Notes under the pieces: generated by a model
Databases searched by the model: none
Seen by the model: the letters and a program-made list of their open reading frames with translations, nothing else
What the model was told of the DNA's origin: nothing
Program-made: the position numbers and the translations under genes
Part shown: one piece after another, positions 28,295 through 37,012 of the stretch
Layout: every line of letters starts with the position of its first letter
How positions within the stretch are numbered: the first letter of the stretch is position 1
Assembly (NCBI RefSeq): GCF_002250115.1
Contig: NZ_CP019985.1
Coordinates: forward strand, 3,534,001-3,598,000
From: Shouchella clausii
GTDB taxonomy: Bacteria; Bacillota; Bacilli; Bacillales; Bacillaceae_D
Length of the DNA: 64,000 bases
Direction of reading: 5' to 3'

Positions 28295-28432
28295 ATGGGA
28301 GACAACAATCGGTTTGCCCAATTTACGCCTGACCACTTAGGCGAACAATCACGCAAATCAGATCGGAACAACGGCAAGAAAATGGCCAACAAGTCCAATG
28401 AACAGCCGAACTATGTTCCTCCAAAAGGGTAG
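28295..28432 (+). CDS. sspN: Small acid-soluble spore protein N
   Basis: 45 residues, hydrophilic. FTPDHLGEQSRKSDRNNGKK followed by the QPNYVPPKG end matches SspN, a minor forespore protein. ATG follows GGAGGGG. The gap to the FbpB-like gene is 53 bases and shows no good SigG promoter, so expression may depend on an upstream start. A strong terminator follows. Confidence 0.87.
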   Translation: MGDNNRFAQFTPDHLGEQSRKSDRNNGKKMANKSNEQPNYVPPKG

Positions 28433-28479
28433 TTCCACTAAGTAACACTTAGTCGACCACATCACACAGATGGGGCTGC

Positions 28480-28504
28480 AGCCGCCAAAATTGGCGGCTT
28501 TTTT
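28480..28504 (+). terminator. Terminator of sspN
   Basis: AGCCGCCAA-AA-TTGGCGGCT followed by TTTTT. Confidence 0.9.
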
Positions 28505-28593
28505 GACGTTTTTCGCTCAGTTTGAGCGCTTTGCTATTCATGGCCACAACAGGTTGCTATGATGGGGGTAGAGATTTTTAATGGGGGAGAGAC

Positions 28594-30216
28594 ATGATTG
28601 AAGCAATCTTAAATATGCTGCTCTATACGCTTTTGGCGTTTGCGACAGGGGTTTTTACTGTCGCTCTTGCTCCGGGCGAACGGGGGCTCCGTGCCGAACC
28701 AAAACAACAAACGGCTGCGCTGCTGTTAGGTGGGATTGTTGTTGTTTTATTCGGCTATGTGGCTAAATTGGCAGTTACTTATGCCGATTTTTTCGATATT
28801 TCCTACCTTGATGCGCTTATGACCGTCATTGCTGACCATGCCGTTGGCGCTAGTTTTCTATATGGGAGCTTGATTGTCGTACTCATGGCTGTTGTATGGC
28901 TAGCAATGGCAAAGATACGAGCACTGCGGCCTGTTGCCGCAGGTATCAATCTTGTGTTCATTGTTTTGCTGATATTTGCAATCAGCCTGTCAAGCCATAG
29001 TGCTTCTCTAAACGGTTTGCACGGGATGATTAGCAGTAGTCTCCATATGGTGGCGATGGCTTTTTGGATTGGGCCATTGCTCGTCATCGGTCTTTATGGA
29101 ACGTCACTTGTCAATGCGTTAAAGTTTCACCAATGGTTTTCGGTTGTGGCTGTTTTTAGTTTGCTATTACTTGTAACAAGTGGCTTTATTATGATGGGTG
29201 AAATTGCACCAGAGTATGTGAATAGCTGGATGCTGTCGTATGGCCAATTGTTGCTCATCAAGCACATTCTCTTTATTCCGTTGCTTGTCTTTGGGTTTCG
29301 GCATTTGCTATCTTTAAGCGGAAAAGGGGCCAAGCTATCGCTCGCTGAAAGACAAAAATCCTTTCGGGCTGAAGGGGTGATTGCGCTTATCGTTTTCATA
29401 GTGACTTCCTGGCTAACCGAAACAGAGCCGCCTCATAATGTATTGCGGACGTTGCAAAACGAACCGATGAGCCCATTAATGGACTGGTTCTTGCAAGAAC
29501 CTTTGTTAGAAAACCAGCTGATCTCGTTTTCTCCAGGAATTGGCGGCGTCTTGTTGCTCGTCGCATCAGCGATCCTGCTTATAGGCGCCTTAGTTGCAGC
29601 ATGGTGGTTTAAAAAGACAGTGATCGTCGGAATGCTGTTAGCCGTATGGACACTTGTCACTTACAGCGGGCTTATGATTAGCGCTGGCCCTGGCGACATT
29701 CCAGTGAACTTGACGGTGCATGATACGATTGAAGAGGCGATTGCGGTCGGCCATGAAAACGAACAAGTAGAGTTATTGGCCGTATTTGAAGAGGAACAAG
29801 AAGAAGTTTTTGCTGTTTACCAAATTAATGAACGCCATTTAGCGGCGGAACGGTTGAAAGTGGAAGACGATGGCTACCGCAAGTATTTGGATGCTTCCGT
29901 CGAAATTGAAAACGGCTTTTTAACAGGCGGTGACCAATTTATGGACACATTTATGTTTACCACAAATGATTGGGTAGACAATGAACGGGCAAGTACGTAT
30001 GTTTCTTTAGGGTATGCAGACAAAGACATTGAATCTGTGGAAATTGAGCTTGATGGCGAAAGGCGTGAGGCGAACGTCAAAAACCATGTCTTTATCCATG
30101 TAGAATCGACCAATGAAACGTTTCCAGAGGCCCATCGCTACTTAATCAACCCGATTAATGGCAAGGATGTCGAAGTGGAAAAACGCCAATTTATCCACGA
30201 AGGGCATTCCCATTAA
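28594..30216 (+). CDS. CopD-like polytopic membrane protein
   Basis: 540 residues with about nine hydrophobic helices in the first 370 residues, then a soluble C-terminal region of about 165 residues rich in glutamate. The CopD domain pattern is seen in SSSLHMVAMAFWIGPLLVIG, where the histidine and tryptophan are typical, and in GQLLLIKHILFIPLLVFG. CopD/YcnJ proteins take part in copper uptake, but the CopC domain found in YcnJ is absent and the C-terminal region is unfamiliar. ATG follows GGGGGAG. The AAA+ gene starts 19 bases later, so they form an operon. Confidence 0.75.
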   Translation: MIEAILNMLLYTLLAFATGVFTVALAPGERGLRAEPKQQTAALLLGGIVVVLFGYVAKLAVTYADFFDISYLDALMTVIADHAVGASFLYGSLIVVLMAVVWLAMAKIRALRPVAAGINLVFIVLLIFAISLSSHSASLNGLHGMISSSLHMVAMAFWIGPLLVIGLYGTSLVNALKFHQWFSVVAVFSLLLLVTSGFIMMGEIAPEYVNSWMLSYGQLLLIKHILFIPLLVFGFRHLLSLSGKGAKLSLAERQKSFRAEGVIALIVFIVTSWLTETEPPHNVLRTLQNEPMSPLMDWFLQEPLLENQLISFSPGIGGVLLLVASAILLIGALVAAWWFKKTVIVGMLLAVWTLVTYSGLMISAGPGDIPVNLTVHDTIEEAIAVGHENEQVELLAVFEEEQEEVFAVYQINERHLAAERLKVEDDGYRKYLDASVEIENGFLTGGDQFMDTFMFTTNDWVDNERASTYVSLGYADKDIESVEIELDGERREANVKNHVFIHVESTNETFPEAHRYLINPINGKDVEVEKRQFIHEGHSH

Positions 30217-30235
30217 TAGAAAGGAAGGAACTAGC

Positions 30236-32455
30236 GTGGCGCAAGACAGACAACAATCCATCCAGGCAGAAGCCGCGCTCTGGCGGAAACGTTTGGCAAG
30301 AAACGACGCAACCGAGCCCATGTCTGCCAATGAACTCGTTGAGCTAGCGCGGTACCGGTTCGAGCGGCACAAACAGATTGACTCGTTTGTGTACCAATGG
30401 TTAAAAGAAGCGGAGGAAATGGGCGCTTCTAAGCAAATTGTCAACCTGCTGAAGCAGCGTGGTCAAGCAACAGAGTGGGTAGAAGCTGAACTGATCCCGA
30501 AACAATGGCCACACCTCCGCGAAACCGACCAACTCCGCGGCAAACAACAAGCAATTGCTCGCATTCAAGAACAAGCAGACCGGTTTCTGGCAAATTGGGA
30601 GCAGACGGAATTGGCTGGAAATGGGGAACTTGAGGACGTTGCCAGCGCATTTTTCGATCAAGCGCAAGCTCTTGCTGATACAGCTTCACAACTGCTTGAA
30701 AGCTTTCAAGGTCAATACTATTCGAAGCCATTGTTTCAAACGCTAAAACAACTTGTGGTTGGGGCGACAACACTTGGGCAGCGATTTTATGAACAGGCTG
30801 CTAAATTAGCCAAGTCGCAAGAACATCAGTCTGCTTTAGCTGAGCTCGATGAGATGGTCGGCCTTGCAGACGTGAAGGCAAGGATTCATAAACTGTACGT
30901 GTTTTTAAAGTACCAACAGGAACGGAAAAAGCGTGGACTGCAAACAAAGCAGTTGCTTAATTTGAATATGATCATGACAGGAAACCCCGGAACAGGAAAA
31001 ACAACTTTAGCAAGGCTGCTTGCTAAAATTTATTATGAGTTGGGCATTCTCTCTAAACCAGAAGTGTATGAAGTAGACCGAGCCCAACTGGTTGCTGGCT
31101 ATGTCGGGCAAACAGAAGAGCAAACAATGGCAGCAATTGAGCGTGCTGCTGGCGGCGTCCTCTTTATTGACGAAGCATACAGTTTAAAACGAGCTGGTCA
31201 AGGAGGCAATGATTACGGGCAAGCGGTTATTGATACGCTTGTATCGGCGATGACAAGCGGCAAGTATGCAGGAAATTTTGCCGTTATCCTAGCAGGCTAC
31301 CCAAAAGAAATGGCTACGTTTATACGTTCCAACCCAGGGCTAAGGAGTCGTTTTCCAGAACAAAATCAACTTCATTTGCAAAACTACACGGAAAGTGAAT
31401 TGCTGGATATAGCTGAAACGATAGCGCTGGAAAACGACTTTATTTTCACCGAACAAGCCTTAAAAAAAGTATCAGCGGAAATTGAACGGGCAAAAATCGA
31501 CCAGTCGTTTGGCAATGCTCGTGTTGTCGAAAACATTGTCCGTGCCGCTATTTTTGAAAAAGGGGCTTCTGGCAGTGGCGAGTCAGAGGCAGATTTGGTA
31601 TTGCTTGATGAAACGCATATTCAATCGACAGCGCCTCAACGGGCCGCGGATGCTCTTTCACGCCTTGATGCACTTATCGGGCTCGAAGAAGTGAAGCGAG
31701 AAGTAAAAAAACTGACTGCGTACGCGAAAGTAAAAGAAGCACGGCGTGACATCGGCTTAGCCGTACCGCCTATGCCGCTCCATACAGTGTTTTCAGGGGC
31801 TCCTGGCACAGGGAAAACGACAGTAGCCAGGCTTTATGCGGAAGCACTAAACCAAATTGGTTTGTTGAAAAAGGGCCATGTAGTCGAAGTTTCTCGCAGC
31901 GATCTCGTTAGCGGGTTTGTAGGGCAGACGGCATTGAAAACAGAGAGAGTGATTGAAGATGCCCTTGGCGGCGTTTTGTTTATTGATGAAGCGTATTCTC
32001 TGGCGCAAGGCGGCGCGAATGACTATGGCAAGGAAGCGTTGACCGCATTAACGCAAGCAATGACGACCCATGAAGCCAACTTAGTTGTCGTCTTTGCTGG
32101 CTATGGCAAAGAAATGGCGCAGCTGTTAACAAGCAATCCAGGTCTCCAATCGCGCGTGCGCAAAACCATCCATTTTCCAGATTATACGCCCGACGAACGA
32201 TACGAGATGCTACTCACCAAAGCAAAAAGCTATCGGTATGAATGGTCGCAACCAGCACTTGATCTTCTAAAAGGCCATTTTAAATCAGCGAATAGGGGAG
32301 GCAATGGCCGCTACGTCATGAAAGTGTTTGAAGCCATCATCCAAGAGCAGGCTCTGCGTGTGGCCCATATAGAGGTTGGCCAACCTGGATTTATGCGAAT
32401 TGAGAAAGAAGATGTAGAGCGAGCATTGTCAACCAACGAGCATGAACGTCTATAG
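30236..32455 (+). CDS. Tandem CbxX/CfqX-type AAA+ ATPase
   Basis: 739 residues. An all-helical N-terminal region (about 1-200) is followed by two AAA+ modules of the CbxX/SpoVK family. Module 1: P-loop GNPGTGKTT near residue 250 and Walker B GVLFIDEAYSL. Module 2: P-loop GAPGTGKTT near 522 and again GVLFIDEAYSL. Both share the pore-type segments AGYVGQT and SGFVGQT and keep arginines after the second motif (RSRFP, QSRVR), so both look active. B. subtilis SpoVK has only one module. GTG start after AAGGAAGGA. It is coupled to the CopD-like gene; the client protein is unknown. Confidence 0.85.
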   Translation: MAQDRQQSIQAEAALWRKRLARNDATEPMSANELVELARYRFERHKQIDSFVYQWLKEAEEMGASKQIVNLLKQRGQATEWVEAELIPKQWPHLRETDQLRGKQQAIARIQEQADRFLANWEQTELAGNGELEDVASAFFDQAQALADTASQLLESFQGQYYSKPLFQTLKQLVVGATTLGQRFYEQAAKLAKSQEHQSALAELDEMVGLADVKARIHKLYVFLKYQQERKKRGLQTKQLLNLNMIMTGNPGTGKTTLARLLAKIYYELGILSKPEVYEVDRAQLVAGYVGQTEEQTMAAIERAAGGVLFIDEAYSLKRAGQGGNDYGQAVIDTLVSAMTSGKYAGNFAVILAGYPKEMATFIRSNPGLRSRFPEQNQLHLQNYTESELLDIAETIALENDFIFTEQALKKVSAEIERAKIDQSFGNARVVENIVRAAIFEKGASGSGESEADLVLLDETHIQSTAPQRAADALSRLDALIGLEEVKREVKKLTAYAKVKEARRDIGLAVPPMPLHTVFSGAPGTGKTTVARLYAEALNQIGLLKKGHVVEVSRSDLVSGFVGQTALKTERVIEDALGGVLFIDEAYSLAQGGANDYGKEALTALTQAMTTHEANLVVVFAGYGKEMAQLLTSNPGLQSRVRKTIHFPDYTPDERYEMLLTKAKSYRYEWSQPALDLLKGHFKSANRGGNGRYVMKVFEAIIQEQALRVAHIEVGQPGFMRIEKEDVERALSTNEHERL

Positions 32456-32497
32456 CAATAGCCCCTCTAGCGTATCGCTTTAGGGGCTATTGCTTTA
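32454..32497 (+). terminator. Terminator of the CopD-AAA+ operon
   Basis: AGCAATAGCCCCT and AGGGGCTATTGCT form a 13-base-pair stem with an inner AGCG/CGCT pair; the T run is short. It overlaps the stop codon. Confidence 0.75.
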
Positions 32498-32661
32498 CTG
32501 CGAAAACGAGTTATGTGCAAAAAAGGGGTTTAGTTGTTTGGCGAACGGTTATTTATAAAATAGTGGAGAGATAGAAGGATGATAGGACTATGACCTTTTG
32601 CTTATACTGGCGCTTTAAGGGCAAAGTGGAGCGGAAATGTTTTTAGGAATAGAGCGACCTG

Positions 32662-32670
32662 TGTTATACT
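32662..32670 (+). promoter_or_regulatory. Extended -10 promoter of the thioesterase gene
   Basis: TGTTATACT (TG at 32662-32663, TATACT at 32665-32670), about 50 bases before the gene. The -35 region is poor. Confidence 0.5.
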
Positions 32671-32718
32671 GATGGAAAACTTGAGTAAAGGGTTTGGTGG
32701 GAGAAAGGAGGGGAAGTA

Positions 32719-33141
32719 GTGGCCCATAAAGTGCAAACAAAAATTGTCCCTCAGTATGCTGACACCGACATGATGGGCGTCGTATACCATGCAAACTACT
32801 TGAAATATTTCGAACTTGGTCGTACCGCTTATATTGAAGATGCCGGTTACAGTTACGTAAAGATGGAGGAAGATGGCTACTTTGCTCCTGTGTATGATGT
32901 GCAAGCAACTTACCGCAAAGCGCTTCGCTACGGAGATACGGCAATCGTGGAGACGCGTCTTTCCCTAAATGACGGCGTTAAAACCGTTTATGCCTACGAT
33001 ATTACGAACCAAAACGGGGAGCTATGTGTAACAGGGTCGACGACACATGTGATTGTGAAAAAAGACACGTTCAAGCCAGTTCCTTTTAAACGGGCGTTCC
33101 CTGAGTGGTACCAACGTTATGAAGAGTTGAAGGAGCAATAA
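32719..33141 (+). CDS. yneP: YneP-like acyl-CoA thioesterase (4HBT)
   Basis: 140 residues with a hot-dog fold. PQYADTDMMGVVYHANYLKY is the 4-hydroxybenzoyl-CoA thioesterase signature, with the catalytic aspartate in the YADTD segment. It hydrolyses acyl-CoA thioesters, though the natural substrate is unknown. GTG start after AAAGGAGGGG. The next gene, yneQ, begins 2 bases after its stop, as in B. subtilis. Confidence 0.88.
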   Translation: MAHKVQTKIVPQYADTDMMGVVYHANYLKYFELGRTAYIEDAGYSYVKMEEDGYFAPVYDVQATYRKALRYGDTAIVETRLSLNDGVKTVYAYDITNQNGELCVTGSTTHVIVKKDTFKPVPFKRAFPEWYQRYEELKEQ

Positions 33142-33142
33142 A

Positions 33143-34294
33143 ATGGCGTTTGGCATTAACCGTACGGAACTAGAAGGCTGGAAAGCGAAAGCACGGGCAG
33201 GGGAAATTGCGTTTCTGACCCATTATTGGCACGACCCGCGCTTTCCACAGGCGACTACTGTTACGAAGGCCGCTTGCGTCGATGTCTCTAAGTTAATTGA
33301 ATGGGGCAAAACGTACGGATTAAACCCACAGTGGATCGACAATCGCAACGAGTTTCCCCATTTCGACTTGCTTGGGGAAAAGCAAGTCGCCATTTTAGCA
33401 GCCGAGGGGAAATTAGACGATTTGCTCCGTTTCCATAAGCAACTTTACAACATTGGAGGTCTTATGATGAAAGTAAACCAAGATTCCATTCGCCGTGACT
33501 TACATACGAAAGCAGACATTGATCCAAAAGAAGAAATTCGCACGCGCGTTGACTTTTTGAAGAACTACACCCGAAAAGCAGGGACAAAAGGATTTGTACT
33601 CGGCATCTCGGGAGGCCAGGATTCTACGCTGGCAGCAAAACTTGCGCAAATGGCAGTAGATGAGCTCAATCAGGAAGCTCCAGGGACATACCAATTTCAT
33701 GCCGTTCGTTTGCCTTATGGCGTTCAGCACGATGAAGAAGATGCGCAAGTGGCGCTGTCGTTTATTAGCCCCGATAAGATCCATACGGTGAACATTAAGC
33801 CAGCTGTTGATGCTGCCGTTGCCTCTTTTGTAGAAGCGACAGGAGAAGAGCTGTCTGGGTTTATAAAAGGCAATACGAAAGCGCGGGAACGGATGAAAGT
33901 CCAATTTGATTTGGCAGCCCACTACCAATGCCTTGTACTTGGTACCGACCACGCTGCCGAAGCGGTAACTGGGTTTTTTACGAAATTTGGCGATGGAGCT
34001 TGTGATGTCATTCCGTTATATGGGCTGACAAAGCGACAAGGCAAAGCGCTGCTCCAAGAACTTGGGGCGCCAGAGGCACTGTACCAAAAAGTCCCGACAG
34101 CCGATCTTGAAGACGACAAACCAGGGTTGCCTGACGAAGAAGCCCTTGGCATGACGTATAAGCAAATTGATGATTATTTGGAAGGCAAGCCCATTGACAG
34201 CGCCATACAGGAAAAATTAGAAAAGCGTTATGCAGCAACAGCGCATAAACGCAAAGACCCGGTAAGTGTATATGATACGTGGTGGAAAGACTGA
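33143..34294 (+). CDS. nadE: In-frame fusion of YneQ and NAD synthetase NadE
   Basis: 383 codons without a stop. Residues 1-107 (GEIAFLTHYWHDPRFPQATT, TYGLNPQWIDNRNEFPHFDL) match the small protein YneQ. Residues 108-383 are a complete ammonia-dependent NAD synthetase with the ATP-pyrophosphatase loop LGISGGQDSTLA and the NaAD-binding end. NadE converts deamido-NAD to NAD. A ribosome site TTGGAGG (33453-33459) and ATG codons at 33464 and 33467 lie at the junction in the same frame, so free NadE (about 276 residues) can also be made. The YneQ stop codon seems to have been lost. Both a fused and a separate product are possible. Confidence 0.9.
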   Translation: MAFGINRTELEGWKAKARAGEIAFLTHYWHDPRFPQATTVTKAACVDVSKLIEWGKTYGLNPQWIDNRNEFPHFDLLGEKQVAILAAEGKLDDLLRFHKQLYNIGGLMMKVNQDSIRRDLHTKADIDPKEEIRTRVDFLKNYTRKAGTKGFVLGISGGQDSTLAAKLAQMAVDELNQEAPGTYQFHAVRLPYGVQHDEEDAQVALSFISPDKIHTVNIKPAVDAAVASFVEATGEELSGFIKGNTKARERMKVQFDLAAHYQCLVLGTDHAAEAVTGFFTKFGDGACDVIPLYGLTKRQGKALLQELGAPEALYQKVPTADLEDDKPGLPDEEALGMTYKQIDDYLEGKPIDSAIQEKLEKRYAATAHKRKDPVSVYDTWWKD

Positions 34295-34486
34295 TCGAAC
34301 ACGCTTGTCAAATCGCGGCAAACGACAATGTATGCGAGCGTTTGGCTACAGTCTGGGAAAGGCTAAAGGTCTTTCTCCCGCTTCTTCTTGTTATGCTTTA
34401 TGCTGTACAAATCAGACATGACGAGCGTACGAGGTTCATATAAATAGGGTTGTATGAGCATGTATGATAGGGAGAGAAGGAAAAAG

Positions 34487-34966
34487 ATGAAAGAAAAAGT
34501 GCTAGTATTGCTAGGCTTGATTGTTTGTCTTTTGTTGATTGTCGGTTTTGCGACGAACGGCCTTTCAAAACCAGAAACGGTCCAAGGCAACGCATCTGAT
34601 CAAGAAGAGAGCAAACATGAGTCGCAAGAGATCAGTGATATCGAGATTACGTTAAATGGTTATTCTGTAAAAGAGGAGAACGAGGAAGAACTGTTAGTTA
34701 AAGTCGATTTAACGATTGAAAACAAACGGGAGTCGACCGTTAATTTTTCGTTGATGAATTTGACATTAATGGACAGTGAACATTATGCGTATAGCCATGA
34801 ATCAAATGTAGAAACAAAGGGCATTCTCGGTGGCCAAATTTCTCCAGGGCGGTCTGTAAGTGGCGAAGTGGCCTTTATTGTCCCGAAAGATACTTCTTAT
34901 GAACTCGTTTATACGGATCATTTTCGGACGGGCCAATTGTTTTTTCCAATTGAAGTAACGGACTAG
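34487..34966 (+). CDS. Membrane-anchored DUF4352-type extracellular protein
   Basis: 159 residues. An N-terminal hydrophobic segment (VLVLLGLIVCLLLIVGFA) can act as signal or anchor. It contains a cysteine but no proper lipobox. A polar linker rich in E, S and Q follows, then a strand-rich domain (KVDLTIENKRESTVNFSL ... ISPGRSVSGEVAFIVPKD) of the immunoglobulin-like DUF4352 type, found in cell-surface proteins. The ATG at 34487 follows AAGGAAAAAG; an earlier in-frame ATG at 34454 is less likely. Function unknown. Confidence 0.7.
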   Translation: MKEKVLVLLGLIVCLLLIVGFATNGLSKPETVQGNASDQEESKHESQEISDIEITLNGYSVKEENEEELLVKVDLTIENKRESTVNFSLMNLTLMDSEHYAYSHESNVETKGILGGQISPGRSVSGEVAFIVPKDTSYELVYTDHFRTGQLFFPIEVTD

Positions 34967-34986
34967 GGCTATGCGAATGCATAGCC
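34967..34986 (+). terminator. Hairpin after the DUF4352 gene
   Basis: GGCTATGC-GAAT-GCATAGCC begins right at the stop codon; only TTAGG follows, so termination strength is uncertain. Confidence 0.5.
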
Positions 34987-35080
34987 TTAGGCTGTAGACA
35001 AACGTTCGCATACGTTGTCGTGTGGCAAGCGTTTTCTTTGTCTGACGAGGATATGGACTCTTTCGACGCCATCACTATTC

Positions 35081-35109
35081 TTGAAACACTGTCCTTATTG
35101 CGTTAAGAT
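35081..35109 (+). promoter_or_regulatory. Promoter of metA
   Basis: TTGAAA (35081-35086), 17-base spacer, TAAGAT (35104-35109), about 33 bases before the gene. The leader is too short for an S-box (SAM-I) or T-box. Confidence 0.7.
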
Positions 35110-35141
35110 GGTTAAAAACAAAGATGCGGGAGCGAGTTGCC

Positions 35142-36053
35142 ATGCCGATAAAAATTCCAGACCACTTACCTGCGAAGGAAATTCTGTTAAAAGAGAATAT
35201 TTTTATAATGGATGAAAGTCGGGCATACACACAAGATATCCGGCCATTGAAAATTTGTATTTTAAACTTAATGCCGACTAAACAAGAAACCGAAACGCAA
35301 TTGCTGCGGCTGTTAGGAAACACGCCTTTGCAAGTCGATGTTTCTTTGTTGCATCCAAGCACCCATTCGCCGCGCAATACATCAAAAGAACATTTGAATC
35401 TTTTTTATAAAACCATTGATGAAGTGAAACAACAAAAATTTGACGGAATGATTATTACGGGGGCCCCAGTAGAGACGTTGCCTTTCCACGATGTAAATTA
35501 CTGGAATGAAATGACGTCTATCCTTGATTGGACGACAACCAATGTCACGTCGACTTTACATATTTGTTGGGGTGCCCAAGCTGGTCTTTACCACCATTAC
35601 GGCATTAAGAAAAAGCCGCTTACGACAAAGCTTTTTGGTGTCTATTCACATAAGCTAGAGGTGAAAAACGTCAATTTGCTACGGGGCTTTGACGATGTTT
35701 TTTATGCGCCTCATTCTCGCCACACCACGGTTAGCCGTGAAGACATTGAGCGCGTTGATGAGCTGATCGTTTTAAGCTCTTCGGAAGAGGCGGGTGTCTA
35801 TATAGCCTCTTCTAAAGATGGGAAGCGTGTATTTGTCATGGGCCACTCTGAATATGATGCGCATACACTAAAACAAGAATACGAACGCGACGTAAAACGT
35901 GGGATTGCCTGTGATCCGCCGTTTAATTATTTTCCAGAAGGCAATGTCGATGCCCTCCCACCTTTGCAATGGCGCGCCCATTCGAATTTGTTGTTTTCTA
36001 ATTGGCTTAATTACTACGTATATCAAGAAACCCCATACCATTTAGAGGATTAA
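35142..36053 (+). CDS. metA: Homoserine O-acyltransferase MetA
   Basis: 303 residues. Activates homoserine (acetyl-CoA in most Bacillus enzymes of this fold) in the first step of methionine synthesis. The catalytic cysteine lies in [15 protein letters not shown], the histidine in PHSRHTT and the glutamate in MGHSEYD. The ATG at 35142 gives the usual start [11 protein letters not shown], with GGGAG upstream; an ATG 6 codons earlier lacks spacing. It is a single gene with its own promoter and terminator. The acyl donor cannot be settled by eye. Confidence 0.95.
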   Translation: MPIKIPDHLPAKEILLKENIFIMDESRAYTQDIRPLKICILNLMPTKQETETQLLRLLGNTPLQVDVSLLHPSTHSPRNTSKEHLNLFYKTIDEVKQQKFDGMIITGAPVETLPFHDVNYWNEMTSILDWTTTNVTSTLHICWGAQAGLYHHYGIKKKPLTTKLFGVYSHKLEVKNVNLLRGFDDVFYAPHSRHTTVSREDIERVDELIVLSSSEEAGVYIASSKDGKRVFVMGHSEYDAHTLKQEYERDVKRGIACDPPFNYFPEGNVDALPPLQWRAHSNLLFSNWLNYYVYQETPYHLED

Positions 36054-36076
36054 AAACCGAGCAATCGGTTTTTTTT
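36053..36076 (+). terminator. Terminator of metA
   Basis: AAAACCGA-GCAA-TCGGTTTT followed by TTTT, directly at the stop codon. Confidence 0.88.
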
Positions 36077-36117
36077 CGTGTTCGTGCGAAACACTAATCA
36101 AAAAGGGAGGGCTGATT

Positions 36118-36960
36118 GTGCAAAAGGTTCGGCCAGATCGCGCTTCGTATCTATACATCCAGGGAGCAAGCGTTTATTTTGAATACTACCGTTGCCAAGC
36201 GCAAGAAGCAAAAGGAACGTTGCTTTTGTTGCATGGTTTTTTAGCGTCATCAGCCTGTTTTCATCAATTGGTTCCTTATTTACACAAGGATTATCACCTG
36301 ATCAGTTGTGATTTACCTGTGTTTGGCCGCTCAAGTAAGGCACCAGGAACGGTCTATTCTCTTTCTGGTTATGCCCATCTTGTCGTTGAATTGGCAGCTA
36401 GGCTTGGCCACGCCTATGTGACAATTGTTGGCCATTCGATGGGCGGACAAGTGGCGTTACATGCGGCCAAAGCATTCCCTGGCCAAATTGAACGCCTTGT
36501 GCTGTTGGCGAGTTCTGGTTATTTACAACGTGTTAAAAGAACATACCGCGCTATATCGTATTTGCCTTTTGCGGCTCCGGCCATTTACGCAGCCATTCGC
36601 CGCCAAGATGTGCGCGCCTTTTTATGTGAAGCTGTTTACGATAAGCGGGTAGTCACGAAAGCAATGGTTAATGCTTACACTTTGCCTCTTAGCGACGCCT
36701 CGATTGGCAAGGGACTGACCCTACTTGCACGGCACCGGGAAGGTGATTTAACGTCAGCAGAACTGCACACTATTGCCAAGCCTTGTTTAATCATCAACGG
36801 ACGAGAAGACCCTGTTATTCCTGTGCAAACAAGTGTGCGTTTAGCAAAAGACTTAGCCAACAGCAAACTCATTTTGCTAAAGCGTTGTGGCCATTTGTTG
36901 CCAGAGGAAAAACCTAGCCTTATAGCAAAACATATGAAACGGTTTCTGAGAAAGACATAA
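36118..36960 (+). CDS. Alpha/beta hydrolase
   Basis: 280 residues. The oxyanion segment LLLHGFLASSACF, nucleophile elbow VGHSMGGQVALH, acid NGREDPVIP and histidine KRCGHLLPEEKP complete a Ser-Asp-His triad. It belongs to the large family of esterases and C-C hydrolases, and the substrate is unknown. There is no signal peptide, so it is cytoplasmic. GTG start after AAAGGGAGGG. The YkuI-like gene begins 52 bases later and may be co-transcribed. Confidence 0.85.
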   Translation: MQKVRPDRASYLYIQGASVYFEYYRCQAQEAKGTLLLLHGFLASSACFHQLVPYLHKDYHLISCDLPVFGRSSKAPGTVYSLSGYAHLVVELAARLGHAYVTIVGHSMGGQVALHAAKAFPGQIERLVLLASSGYLQRVKRTYRAISYLPFAAPAIYAAIRRQDVRAFLCEAVYDKRVVTKAMVNAYTLPLSDASIGKGLTLLARHREGDLTSAELHTIAKPCLIINGREDPVIPVQTSVRLAKDLANSKLILLKRCGHLLPEEKPSLIAKHMKRFLRKT

Positions 36961-37012
36961 GCGCGTTTTGAACGATAAGAGTATGGTACAATGGGGAGGA
37001 GAGGTGATTCCA

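Noticed and set aside
34999..35012. LexA-like box upstream of metA
   Set aside because: On the minus strand CGAACGTTTGTCTA matches only the left half of the consensus; there are three mismatches in the right half, and it is not placed over a promoter.
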